Shown here piece by piece: positions 1 through 6,754 of a stretch of 25,250 bases of DNA. Source of the stretch: WJLY01 sp964399265 (GTDB lineage Bacteria; Joyebacterota; Joyebacteria; Joyebacterales; Joyebacteraceae). The DNA lies in contig CAYNQF010000029.1 in the NCBI GenBank assembly GCA_964399265.1, forward strand, positions 1 through 25,250, given 5' to 3'. Made by a program: the position numbers and the translations under genes. Numbering within the stretch: position 1 is the stretch's first letter; every line of letters starts with the position of its first letter. The notes below the pieces were generated by a model. That model did no database searches. It saw nothing but the letters and a program-made list of their open reading frames with translations, and was not told the DNA's origin.

Positions 1-1
1 G

Positions 2-760
2 CCTGGCATAGAGGGACCGAAGAACAGCAGTCCCTACGGTCTCAAGCTCTTCCTCTGGCGCAAGATCCGCGAAGACCTCATACAGGATGCGATAGCGAAG
101 AACAAGTACAAGGAGTCCAAGGAGCTCAAGGACTACGTTGACCAGAAGCTCGAGGAGTTCGTGGTCAATGTTACGTATCAGAACGAGGTCAACTCGAAGG
201 TAGAGCAGCCGTCCGGGCAGGACGTCAGGGAGTACTTCCAGTCGCACCGTGCGGACTACGCCGAGCCACCCAAGGTCGACCTGCGGCAGTTGGTCGTTGC
301 CACTGAGGGCGAGGCCAATCTGTATCGCCAGATGATCACGTCCGGCAAGGCGACGCTTACGGAGCTGGTCCAGAAGTACTCCATCGAGCCGTGGAGCAAG
401 TCGCTCGACGGACTCATCGAGAACTACTATCAGGGCGAGCGCAAGCTGGGTTACCTGCAGGGCGTCGTGTTCGATCTCCCCGTTGGCGAGATCAGCGAGC
501 CCTTCCCCGCCCCGAGCGGATACGCGATCGTTGAAGTGCTCAAGAAGTACCCCGAGCGCGAGCGCGAGTTCAGCGAGGTCGGTGACATCGTGAAGAACGA
601 CATCCTTACGATACGCAGCGAGGCGAGACTCGATGCCCTGCTCGACGGCGTCCGCCAGACCGTCCAGATAGTGTGGAGCGATGCGAACCTCGAGCTTGTG
701 AAGGACGTGGTCGAAGCCAAGAAGGAGAAGGAGGCGAACCGGTTCGTCGTCACTTCGTAG
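2..760 (+). CDS. Parvulin-like (PpiC/SurA family) protein, 5'-truncated
   Basis: The frame is open from base 2 and ends at a TAG at 758-760, giving 252 visible residues; the start lies outside the window. The visible part has a charged helical section resembling the SurA N-terminal chaperone region. A weak parvulin-type domain follows, recognisable by a conserved-looking segment (GYLQGVVFDLPVGEISEPF) and a closing GYAIVEVL strand. The usual parvulin HILV strand and GGDLG loop are not evident, so isomerase activity is doubtful and a chaperone or holdase role is more likely. A signal peptide cannot be judged. It is first of three adjacent parvulin-family genes, which suggests a shared role in folding exported or outer-membrane proteins. 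The family call is good; the precise function is inferred. Confidence 0.72.
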   Translation, partial: PGIEGPKNSSPYGLKLFLWRKIREDLIQDAIAKNKYKESKELKDYVDQKLEEFVVNVTYQNEVNSKVEQPSGQDVREYFQSHRADYAEPPKVDLRQLVVATEGEANLYRQMITSGKATLTELVQKYSIEPWSKSLDGLIENYYQGERKLGYLQGVVFDLPVGEISEPFPAPSGYAIVEVLKKYPEREREFSEVGDIVKNDILTIRSEARLDALLDGVRQTVQIVWSDANLELVKDVVEAKKEKEANRFVVTS

Positions 761-810
761 AGATCGCGTAGAGTAAGCCGCGCCAGGGGGTAACGCGGAC
801 GCGGACGACG

Positions 811-855
811 GGACCGCCTTCAGCCCGACTTCAGGAACGGTGATGGAGGCGGTCC
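811..855 (+). other. Inverted repeat upstream of the parvulin lipoprotein gene
   Basis: A 9-base arm at 811-819 (GGACCGCCT) is exactly complementary to 847-855, separated by 27 bases. It sits in the 114-base gap between the first two parvulin genes, just before the GTG start at 875. No T-tract follows, so it is not a typical intrinsic terminator; it could be an RNA processing or stabilising hairpin. No promoter was recognised in this gap. Confidence 0.35.
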
Positions 856-874
856 TCTACTGTACGGGGGCATC

Positions 875-1780
875 GTGAAGAGATTGGTCGTCGTCGGAGT
901 GCTGGCCGCGATGGTTGTGGCCGCGTCCTCCTGCTCTCGCGGCGGGAGGGACGAGGAGCTTGCCAAGGTGGGGGGCACAACGCTGACCTCCGGTGAGTTC
1001 TACGCATCCATCCCGGAGCAGCTCCTGGCGGTGATGAGCGTGGAGGACCAGGAAGAGGCGCTGCGCACCTGGGTCAAGACTGAGCTGTTCTACCAGGAGG
1101 GCGTGCGGCGCGGCATCGACGACCGCGAGGACATGAGAAGGCGGATCAGCGAACTCGAACGTGAACTGGTCGCGGAGGAATACATCAAGAGCTTCATGGA
1201 GAGCATTCCTGAGGTAACCGAGGAAGAGGCCAGAGAGTACTTCGGCGAACATGAGAGCGAGTACTCGATGCAGGTACGGCTCGCACATATCCTGGTGAGG
1301 AGCCGACCCGAGGCCGAGCGCGCGCTCGAGGAGATCAACGACGGAACGCCCTTCGAGACGGTGGCTGCGGCCATGTCGATCGACCAGACGGCGTCGATCG
1401 GCGGCGACCTCGGCTACATGCGGCGCGGAGAGATACTCCACGAGCTGGAGGAGCCGGCCTTCTCCCTGAAGGTGGGGGAGGTCAGCGACGTCATACCGAG
1501 CAGCTACGGCTATCACATCATCAAGGTGCTCGACAGGCAGCCCGGTGCGGGCAGGCCGACGTTCGACGCGCGGCGCGGCGCGGTGATGAACTTCCTGACG
1601 TCGCAGAGACGGCGCGAGGCCTTCGATCGTCGTCTGGAGGACCTGGAGTCTCACACCTCGGTCGTCGTCGACACCGCGGCCCTCAGAGCCGCGGTCCGGG
1701 AGCGCATGAGCGAGACGGCGGTCGAAGAAGCGACGGGCCGCGCTGAGGATGGTCCCGGCGACGAGGAAGGTGCCCCGTAG
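875..1780 (+). CDS. Parvulin-type peptidyl-prolyl isomerase lipoprotein
   Basis: This 301-residue protein is predicted to be a lipid-anchored foldase on the periplasmic side of a membrane. The N-terminus is a lipoprotein signal: KR, a hydrophobic stretch of about 14 residues, then ASSC with Cys20 as the likely lipidated residue. A helical SurA/PrsA-like region covers about 25-125. One parvulin domain at about 133-222 has the expected landmarks: LAHILV, GGDLGYM, FSLKVGEVSDVI and YGYHIIKVLD. The acidic C-terminal tail from about 275 looks disordered. The GTG start at 875 is chosen because it sits directly before the signal peptide and has a G-rich stretch at 866-870. A single-domain lipoprotein resembles PrsA in layout, but it lies next to a SurA-like gene, so both may work on outer-membrane clients. 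Confidence 0.85.
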   Translation: MKRLVVVGVLAAMVVAASSCSRGGRDEELAKVGGTTLTSGEFYASIPEQLLAVMSVEDQEEALRTWVKTELFYQEGVRRGIDDREDMRRRISELERELVAEEYIKSFMESIPEVTEEEAREYFGEHESEYSMQVRLAHILVRSRPEAERALEEINDGTPFETVAAAMSIDQTASIGGDLGYMRRGEILHELEEPAFSLKVGEVSDVIPSSYGYHIIKVLDRQPGAGRPTFDARRGAVMNFLTSQRRREAFDRRLEDLESHTSVVVDTAALRAAVRERMSETAVEEATGRAEDGPGDEEGAP

Positions 1781-1803
1781 CCTTCAGGGCCCGCGGGGAG
1801 AAT

Positions 1804-1808
1804 GGAGG
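1804..1808 (+). promoter_or_regulatory. Ribosome binding site that sets the surA start
   Basis: GGAGG lies 8 bases before the ATG at 1817. It overlaps an upstream in-frame ATG at 1802, so the 1802 codon is probably part of the ribosome binding site and not the start. Starting at 1817 also gives a clean signal peptide beginning MSKTALTLLL. Confidence 0.75.
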
Positions 1809-1816
1809 AACACCAG

Positions 1817-3145
1817 ATGTCGAAGACGGCACTAACGCTGCTCCTGCTCGTTCCGCTTGCAGCGTTCTGCGGGACCGCGAGAGCGGCCGACCCCGCGCCG
1901 GCCGACGAACTGCAGCTCATAGACGGCATAGCGGCGGTCGTTGGGGACCAGATCGTCCTCGAGAGCGAGGTCGATGAGGAGTTCTACATCTATCAGATGA
2001 GGTCCGGCGGCGACATCACGCCGGAGGAGGCCCAGCAGGCGAGGGCCGGCATACTCAGGAACATGGTCGACGAGATGCTCCTGGTCGCGAAGGCGCACAG
2101 GGACTCGATAACCGTCGACGACGGGGAGGTAGACGCCGAGATCGACCGCAGGGTGCAGGACCTGAGGGACAGGTACGGGTCCGATGAGGCGCTCGAACAG
2201 GCTCTCGAGCAGAACGGGACGACGCTAGAGGAGCTTCGTGCCATGTATCGCGACGAGATAGGGCGCCGACTGCTGGCCGAGAAGCTCGTGAGGCAAGAGG
2301 TCTACTCGAACATAGACGTCACGTGGGCGGAGGTGGGCCAGTACTACGAAGAGCACAAGGACGAGGTGGCGTTCGTGCCCGAGTCCTACAGGCTGGCGGC
2401 GATCCTCGTGATGCCGAAGCCCAGCGAGGCCTCGAAGGCGGCGGCCATAGAGAGGCTCGACGAGGCCCGAGCAAGGCTCGAGAGCGGCGTCCCGTTCGAG
2501 CAGGTCGCGGCGGAGTACTCGGAGGACGCGAGCGCGCAGCGGGGCGGCGACCTGGGAACATTCGGGCGCGGGACCATGGTGCCCGAGTTCGAGGAGGCGG
2601 CCTTCGCGCTTCATCCTGGAGAGATCAGCGGCATCATTCCCTCGAGGTTCGGGTTCCACATCATCCAGGTCGTCGACGAATCCGGCGACCAGATACACGC
2701 GCGCCACATTCTCGCCCGCGTGACGGTCACGCCCGAGGACGAAGAACTCGCCAAGGTCAAGGCGGAGAGTCTCCGGCAGTTGGCCGTCGACGGCGCCGAC
2801 TTCGCGGTCCTCGCGGAGGAGAACTCAGATGATGAGAGAACCAAGGCCGATGGCGGGGTGCTGGGCTGGTTCCGCAAGGGCGAGATGGCGCCGTCGATAG
2901 AGGATGCACTGGCGGGTCTCGGCACCGGGGACGTCGCTCCGGTCGTCGCCGGGGACACGGGCTACTACGTGATCAAGGTGCTCGAGCATGAGGACGAGCA
3001 CACGGCCGCCCTCGATGAGGTGAGGTCGGACCTTCGCGACTACATCTACGGACAGAGGGCGGAGCAGGGGTACAAGGATCTCATCGACCAGCTGTCGCAG
3101 GAGATCTACGTCGACATCAGGACCCCGATGCCGCCGGAGGAATAG
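1817..3145 (+). CDS. surA: SurA-like periplasmic chaperone with two parvulin domains
   Basis: From the ATG at 1817 the protein has 442 residues, close to the roughly 430 of Escherichia coli SurA. It has a cleavable signal peptide (about 1-23, ending ARA), a SurA N-terminal chaperone region (about 30-165), and two parvulin domains at about 191-287 and 292-392. Both domains keep family landmarks: GGDLGTFGRGTMVPEFEEA and FGFHIIQV in the first, HARHILARV, GGVLGWFRKG and GYYVIKVLE in the second. SurA escorts unfolded outer-membrane proteins through the periplasm to the BAM complex. It is third in a row of parvulin-family genes and shares the gene string with a beta-barrel protein, a plausible client. 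The following S4 gene begins 11 bases later, so co-transcription is likely. Confidence 0.9.
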   Translation: MSKTALTLLLLVPLAAFCGTARAADPAPADELQLIDGIAAVVGDQIVLESEVDEEFYIYQMRSGGDITPEEAQQARAGILRNMVDEMLLVAKAHRDSITVDDGEVDAEIDRRVQDLRDRYGSDEALEQALEQNGTTLEELRAMYRDEIGRRLLAEKLVRQEVYSNIDVTWAEVGQYYEEHKDEVAFVPESYRLAAILVMPKPSEASKAAAIERLDEARARLESGVPFEQVAAEYSEDASAQRGGDLGTFGRGTMVPEFEEAAFALHPGEISGIIPSRFGFHIIQVVDESGDQIHARHILARVTVTPEDEELAKVKAESLRQLAVDGADFAVLAEENSDDERTKADGGVLGWFRKGEMAPSIEDALAGLGTGDVAPVVAGDTGYYVIKVLEHEDEHTAALDEVRSDLRDYIYGQRAEQGYKDLIDQLSQEIYVDIRTPMPPEE

Positions 3146-3156
3146 ACGGGAGCGGC

Positions 3157-3408
3157 ATGAGGCTCGACCAGTACCTCAAGACCGCGCGCATCATCAAGCA
3201 GCGCAGCGTCGCGAAGTGGGCGTGTGAATCGGGAAGGGTTTCCATCTCCGGGCGTACCGCGAAGGCGGGCACCGGAGTACGCGTCGGCGACGAGATATCG
3301 GTGAGTCTGCGCGACCGCTTCCTCCTGGTGAGAATCACGGAGATACCCTCCGGCAACGTGAGCAAGGAGAGGGCGGCTACGCTCTATGAGGTCATCGACG
3401 AGCGATAG
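3157..3408 (+). CDS. Small S4-domain RNA-binding protein (RqcP/Hsp15-like)
   Basis: This is an 83-residue, basic, single-domain protein. The opening MRLDQYLKTARIIKQRSVA and the following GRVSISGRTAKAGTGVRVGDEI match the S4 RNA-binding fold shared by Hsp15 (HslR) and RqcP (YabO). Those proteins bind the large ribosomal subunit when a stalled nascent chain remains on it. In Bacillus subtilis rqcP also lies in the yab region, which fits this neighbourhood. A start at 3157 is supported by ACGGGAG at 3146-3152 and the exact fit to the family N-terminus. It lies 11 bases after surA and 12 before pdxA, so it is probably in the same transcript. I am confident of the S4 family. RqcP versus Hsp15 is not resolved, and no RqcH partner is present. 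Confidence 0.85.
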   Translation: MRLDQYLKTARIIKQRSVAKWACESGRVSISGRTAKAGTGVRVGDEISVSLRDRFLLVRITEIPSGNVSKERAATLYEVIDER

Positions 3409-3420
3409 GCGAGGCCGCAG

Positions 3421-4392
3421 GTGAACGAGATCCCCCGCGTCGCCATCACGATGGGTGATCCTTCCGGCATCGGTCCTGAGGTGCTGCTCCGCGCGCTCGG
3501 CGACGCCGGAGCGCGCCGTGGCGTCACGGCGGTCGTGATCGGTTCAGCGTCCGTTCTGCGCGACTGGGGTGGAAGGCTCTCGACCGGCGTCCCGGATGAC
3601 GTGGAAGTCGTGGACGTCGGTGACGTGCCCGCGGACCCCGGAAGACCAACGGCGCAGGGCGCCGCTGCCGCACTCAGATCGATCGAGACCGCGGTCAGAA
3701 TGTGTCAGGCGGGGGAGGCCGACGCCATGGTCACGGCGCCGGTCTCTAAGGCGGCGATATCCTCCCTGGGTCGAGAGTTCCAGGGACACACCGAACACCT
3801 GGCCGCGATGACGGGCGCCGCCGATTTCGTGATGACCTTCGTGCACGACGGCAGCCGGATCGGTCTGGCGACCACGCACCTGCCCATTGCCGACGTCGCC
3901 GGCGCGCTGTCGACAGACATGCTCGTCTCGAAGCTGATCACGCTCGACCGCGGGCTCAGGGACTGGCTAGGAGTGCCGGACCCAAGGATCGCCGTCGCGG
4001 CTCTGAACCCGCACGCCGGAGAGGGTGGTGAGTTCGGCGCGGAGGAGTCGACCGTTCTTACGCCGGCCGTAAGGGAGGCGGTGGGCCACGGGCTGCGCGT
4101 TCTGGGTCCGTATCCGGCCGACGTGCTCTTCGCCGGACCACGGAGCGGAGGCCACGGAGCGGACGCGTTCGACGCGGTTCTCGCGATGTACCACGACCAG
4201 GGGACGATACCGGCCAAGCTGCTGGCCGGCGGCAGCGGCGTCAACCTTACGCTCGGACTGCCGATCGTGAGGACATCCGTTGACCACGGGACCGCCTTCG
4301 ACCTGGCCGGAAAGGGCAAAGCGGACGCGCGGAGCATGGCTGCCGCACTGTCACTAGCGACTGAGATAGCGCGGAGGCGCGGGCGAAACTGA
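3421..4392 (+). CDS. pdxA: 4-hydroxythreonine-4-phosphate dehydrogenase
   Basis: PdxA oxidises 4-phosphohydroxy-L-threonine with NAD(P), feeding 3-amino-1-hydroxyacetone phosphate into pyridoxine phosphate synthesis. The 323-residue length is normal. Diagnostic motifs are MGDPSGIGPEV near the N-terminus, TTHLPIADV (His153), NPHAGEGGEFG (His198), MYHDQGTIPAK (His258) and TSVDHGTAFDLAGKGKAD. The three histidines match the divalent-metal ligands known in the family. The GTG start has GAGG at 3411-3414 with six-base spacing. The last base of its TGA is the first base of the holB ATG, so the two are probably translationally coupled. The partner enzyme PdxJ is encoded 11.6 kb downstream, supporting a DXP-dependent vitamin B6 pathway. 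Confidence 0.96.
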   Translation: MNEIPRVAITMGDPSGIGPEVLLRALGDAGARRGVTAVVIGSASVLRDWGGRLSTGVPDDVEVVDVGDVPADPGRPTAQGAAAALRSIETAVRMCQAGEADAMVTAPVSKAAISSLGREFQGHTEHLAAMTGAADFVMTFVHDGSRIGLATTHLPIADVAGALSTDMLVSKLITLDRGLRDWLGVPDPRIAVAALNPHAGEGGEFGAEESTVLTPAVREAVGHGLRVLGPYPADVLFAGPRSGGHGADAFDAVLAMYHDQGTIPAKLLAGGSGVNLTLGLPIVRTSVDHGTAFDLAGKGKADARSMAAALSLATEIARRRGRN

Positions 4393-5519
4393 TGGCTCTC
4401 TCCAGGATAATCGGCCAGGATCACGCGGTGCGTCTTCTCGAAGGCGCGCACGCCTCGCGGAGGCTGTCGCACGCGTACCTGTTCCAGGGGCCGGACGGCG
4501 TGGGGAAGGAGACCGCGGCGCTCGAGCTGGCCAGTGCGCTCAACTGTGAGAACGGCGGGTTCGATCCGTGCGGGACGTGCCGTGCGTGCACGATGGCGCG
4601 TGGTCTCTCGCATCCGGACATACACCTCGTCTTTCCGGCGCCGACCACGATCAAACCGGACGAGTACGCGGCCGTCATTGAATCACAGGTGCGACACGGA
4701 TATCGCGACGCGGACTTCGGCAGAAAGGTGCCGATCATATCCGTCGACACGATACACAGCGAGGTGGTAGCGAAGGCCAACCAGAGGCCTTACGTGGGAC
4801 CGTGGAAGGTGTTCGTGATAGCCGACGCCGACGCGATGACCACTGAGGCGGCCAACGCACTTCTGAAGACGCTCGAGGAGCCGCCGGACGAGACCGTCAT
4901 CGTGCTCACCACGTCGCGGCCCAGCGCGCTTCCGACCACGATCGTGTCGCGGTGTCAGCGCGTTCCGTTCGTGAGGCTGTCGACCGACGACGTGGCCAGG
5001 ATACTCGCGGGTGATCCGAGGCTCGGCTTCAGCGCGAAGCAGGCGGCGGCCGCGGCCGCGGTGTCCCGCGGCAGCGCGGGGCCGGCCGTCAGGACAGACA
5101 GAAAGACCGTCGAAGCCGAGCTCGAGAGGGTCGCGTCCATAACGACCGGCAGGAGAACGCGCGACGTCACGGGCCTGCTGGAGGAGGCGAACACCCTCGC
5201 GTTCCGTCTTGGCCGTGAGGAACAACAGCACGTTCTGGACCTGATGCTTCTGTGGTACCGTGACGTGCTGCTCGTGTCCTCGTTCGGCAGAGACGCAGGT
5301 TCGCACGGCCTGGTCTACTCGCGCCATCTCGACGCGCTGGAGAGCCAGGCTAGGACGATGAGCGTCGATCTGATCGAGTCACTGATCACCAAGATCGACG
5401 GCGCCCGGAGGGCGATAGAACGCTACTCGAATCCGACGATCGTCTTTACATCGGTGCTTCTCGACATGGCGGTCGCAAGAAGGAAGGCGGCGGACCGGAG
5501 TCCGGTCCGGACCGCGTAA
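4392..5519 (+). CDS. holB: DNA polymerase III clamp-loader subunit delta prime
   Basis: Delta prime is part of the complex that loads the sliding clamp during replication. In these 375 residues there is a Walker A motif GPDGVGKET (33-41) and a four-cysteine zinc module (Cys52, Cys60, Cys63, Cys66) in a CGTCRAC context. A Walker B-like section around 140-163 ends in NALLKTLEEPP. Sensor and arginine-finger residues follow in TTSRPSALPTTIVSRCQ, with SRC at 186-188. The Walker A lysine and the SRC motif are both present. The C-terminal helical domain is less conserved, as expected. The ATG overlaps the pdxA stop by one base and ricT follows after 11 bases. The holB-ricT pairing is the same as in Bacillus subtilis (holB-yaaT), which supports both calls. 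Confidence 0.94.
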   Translation: MALSRIIGQDHAVRLLEGAHASRRLSHAYLFQGPDGVGKETAALELASALNCENGGFDPCGTCRACTMARGLSHPDIHLVFPAPTTIKPDEYAAVIESQVRHGYRDADFGRKVPIISVDTIHSEVVAKANQRPYVGPWKVFVIADADAMTTEAANALLKTLEEPPDETVIVLTTSRPSALPTTIVSRCQRVPFVRLSTDDVARILAGDPRLGFSAKQAAAAAAVSRGSAGPAVRTDRKTVEAELERVASITTGRRTRDVTGLLEEANTLAFRLGREEQQHVLDLMLLWYRDVLLVSSFGRDAGSHGLVYSRHLDALESQARTMSVDLIESLITKIDGARRAIERYSNPTIVFTSVLLDMAVARRKAADRSPVRTA

Positions 5520-5530
5520 GAGGTGCGAAG

Positions 5531-6754
5531 GTGAGCAATCTCGACGAACTCATCAGTGGCACACAGGAGTCCCTTGAGATCGAGTTCAAGGGGGGGCGGA
5601 AGGGCCTCTTCTCGAACCCGAGGAACATACCTTTCCGCGTTGGCGACCACGCCGTCGTCGACATAGACCGCGGGCAGGACATAGGAGTCATCATCCGCGA
5701 CGGGGACGAGGTCAGCTCCAAGACGGAGGAGAAGGGCATCCAGGGTCCCATCCTGAGGAGGGCCACCACCGCCGATCTCACCCTTCTGGCGGAGCTTCGC
5801 GAGAAGGAGGCGGAGGCCCACCGGATCTGCCAGCAGTGCATCGCGAGGCAGGAGCTTCCGATGAAGCTCGTGGACGTCGAGTGGCAGTTCGACGGGAACA
5901 AGATACGTTTCTACTTCACGTCGGACCACCGGGTCGACTTCCGGAAGCTTGTCCGCGACCTGGCCGCTACCTTCAAGACGAGGATCGAGATGCGCCAGAT
6001 CGGCGTACGGGACGAGGCGCGAAGGCTGGGTGGGTACGGTCGCTGCGGACGGTACTACTGCTGCCGCGGCGTCATACAGGATTTCGATCCCGTGACGCTC
6101 AAGATGGTGAAGGAACAGCACCTAGCGCCAGGCTCTCCCAAGATATCGGGCGGGTGCGGGCGCCTCATGTGCTGTCTCAGATACGAGAGGGGATTCTACG
6201 CCGACGCGGGCCGCGAGTACCCCAAGGTCGGAGCGAAGGTACCTCTCGAAGGAGGGGGTCGAGGCAAGGTCGTCGGGGTAGATATATTCCATCGCAAGGT
6301 CACGGTGGGGGACGAAGAAGGCAAGTCGGTCACCGTGTCGATAGAGGAATACAGGTCCGGAGGCATCTCCATCGGCGACGCCGGTGACCGTGAGGACCGC
6401 GCGCCGGCACCGAGCGCCCGGCGCGAGGACGAAGCGCGGCGCCGGGATGAACCGGCGAAGAGGCAGACCAGGGAGGCCGCGGGTGGATCGCGCGAGTCCC
6501 GAGCGGACGAGGCGCGGCCCGGCAAGGGCGACGACAGAGAGCGGAAGCAGGACTCCCAGCCTGTCGAGTCCGGGACGCAGCCGCGCGTCGAGTCCGGACG
6601 GGACGCGCCCGGGCCGGGAGGTGACGAGCAGCGACAGGGCACGAGCGAGTCCAAGAGGCGGAGAGGCCGCAGGTCCGGCAGTTCGCGCAGGCGAGGCTCC
6701 AGACGGGGCAGGTCCGGGAAGAGCAGGAAGGGTCCCACGTCCAATGAGAAGTAA
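5531..6754 (+). CDS. ricT: PSP1/RicT (YaaT) family protein with long basic tail
   Basis: The PSP1 C-terminal domain family includes RicT (YaaT), which in Bacillus subtilis joins RicA and RicF in an iron-sulfur protein complex affecting RNase Y-dependent RNA processing. Residues 1-270 form the family domain. They carry RQIGVRDEARRLGGYGRCG followed by YYCC, then GGCGRLMCCLRYE, giving conserved cysteines Cys172, Cys177, Cys178, Cys209, Cys214 and Cys215; Cys100 and Cys103 form a further CxxC pair. Residues 280-407 are an unusual low-complexity extension, first mixed-charge and then Arg/Ser/Gly-rich, absent from the about 275-residue Bacillus protein. The GTG start at 5531 follows GAGGTG at 5520-5525. 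The last 11 bases overlap metG. RicA and RicF are not in the window, so the partner complex is unverified. Confidence 0.9.
   Translation: MSNLDELISGTQESLEIEFKGGRKGLFSNPRNIPFRVGDHAVVDIDRGQDIGVIIRDGDEVSSKTEEKGIQGPILRRATTADLTLLAELREKEAEAHRICQQCIARQELPMKLVDVEWQFDGNKIRFYFTSDHRVDFRKLVRDLAATFKTRIEMRQIGVRDEARRLGGYGRCGRYYCCRGVIQDFDPVTLKMVKEQHLAPGSPKISGGCGRLMCCLRYERGFYADAGREYPKVGAKVPLEGGGRGKVVGVDIFHRKVTVGDEEGKSVTVSIEEYRSGGISIGDAGDREDRAPAPSARREDEARRRDEPAKRQTREAAGGSRESRADEARPGKGDDRERKQDSQPVESGTQPRVESGRDAPGPGGDEQRQGTSESKRRRGRRSGSSRRRGSRRGRSGKSRKGPTSNEK

Noticed and set aside
6384..6743. Upstream extension of the metG frame
   Set aside because: It overlaps the low-complexity ricT tail and would add about 120 Arg-rich residues before the conserved MetG N-terminus.
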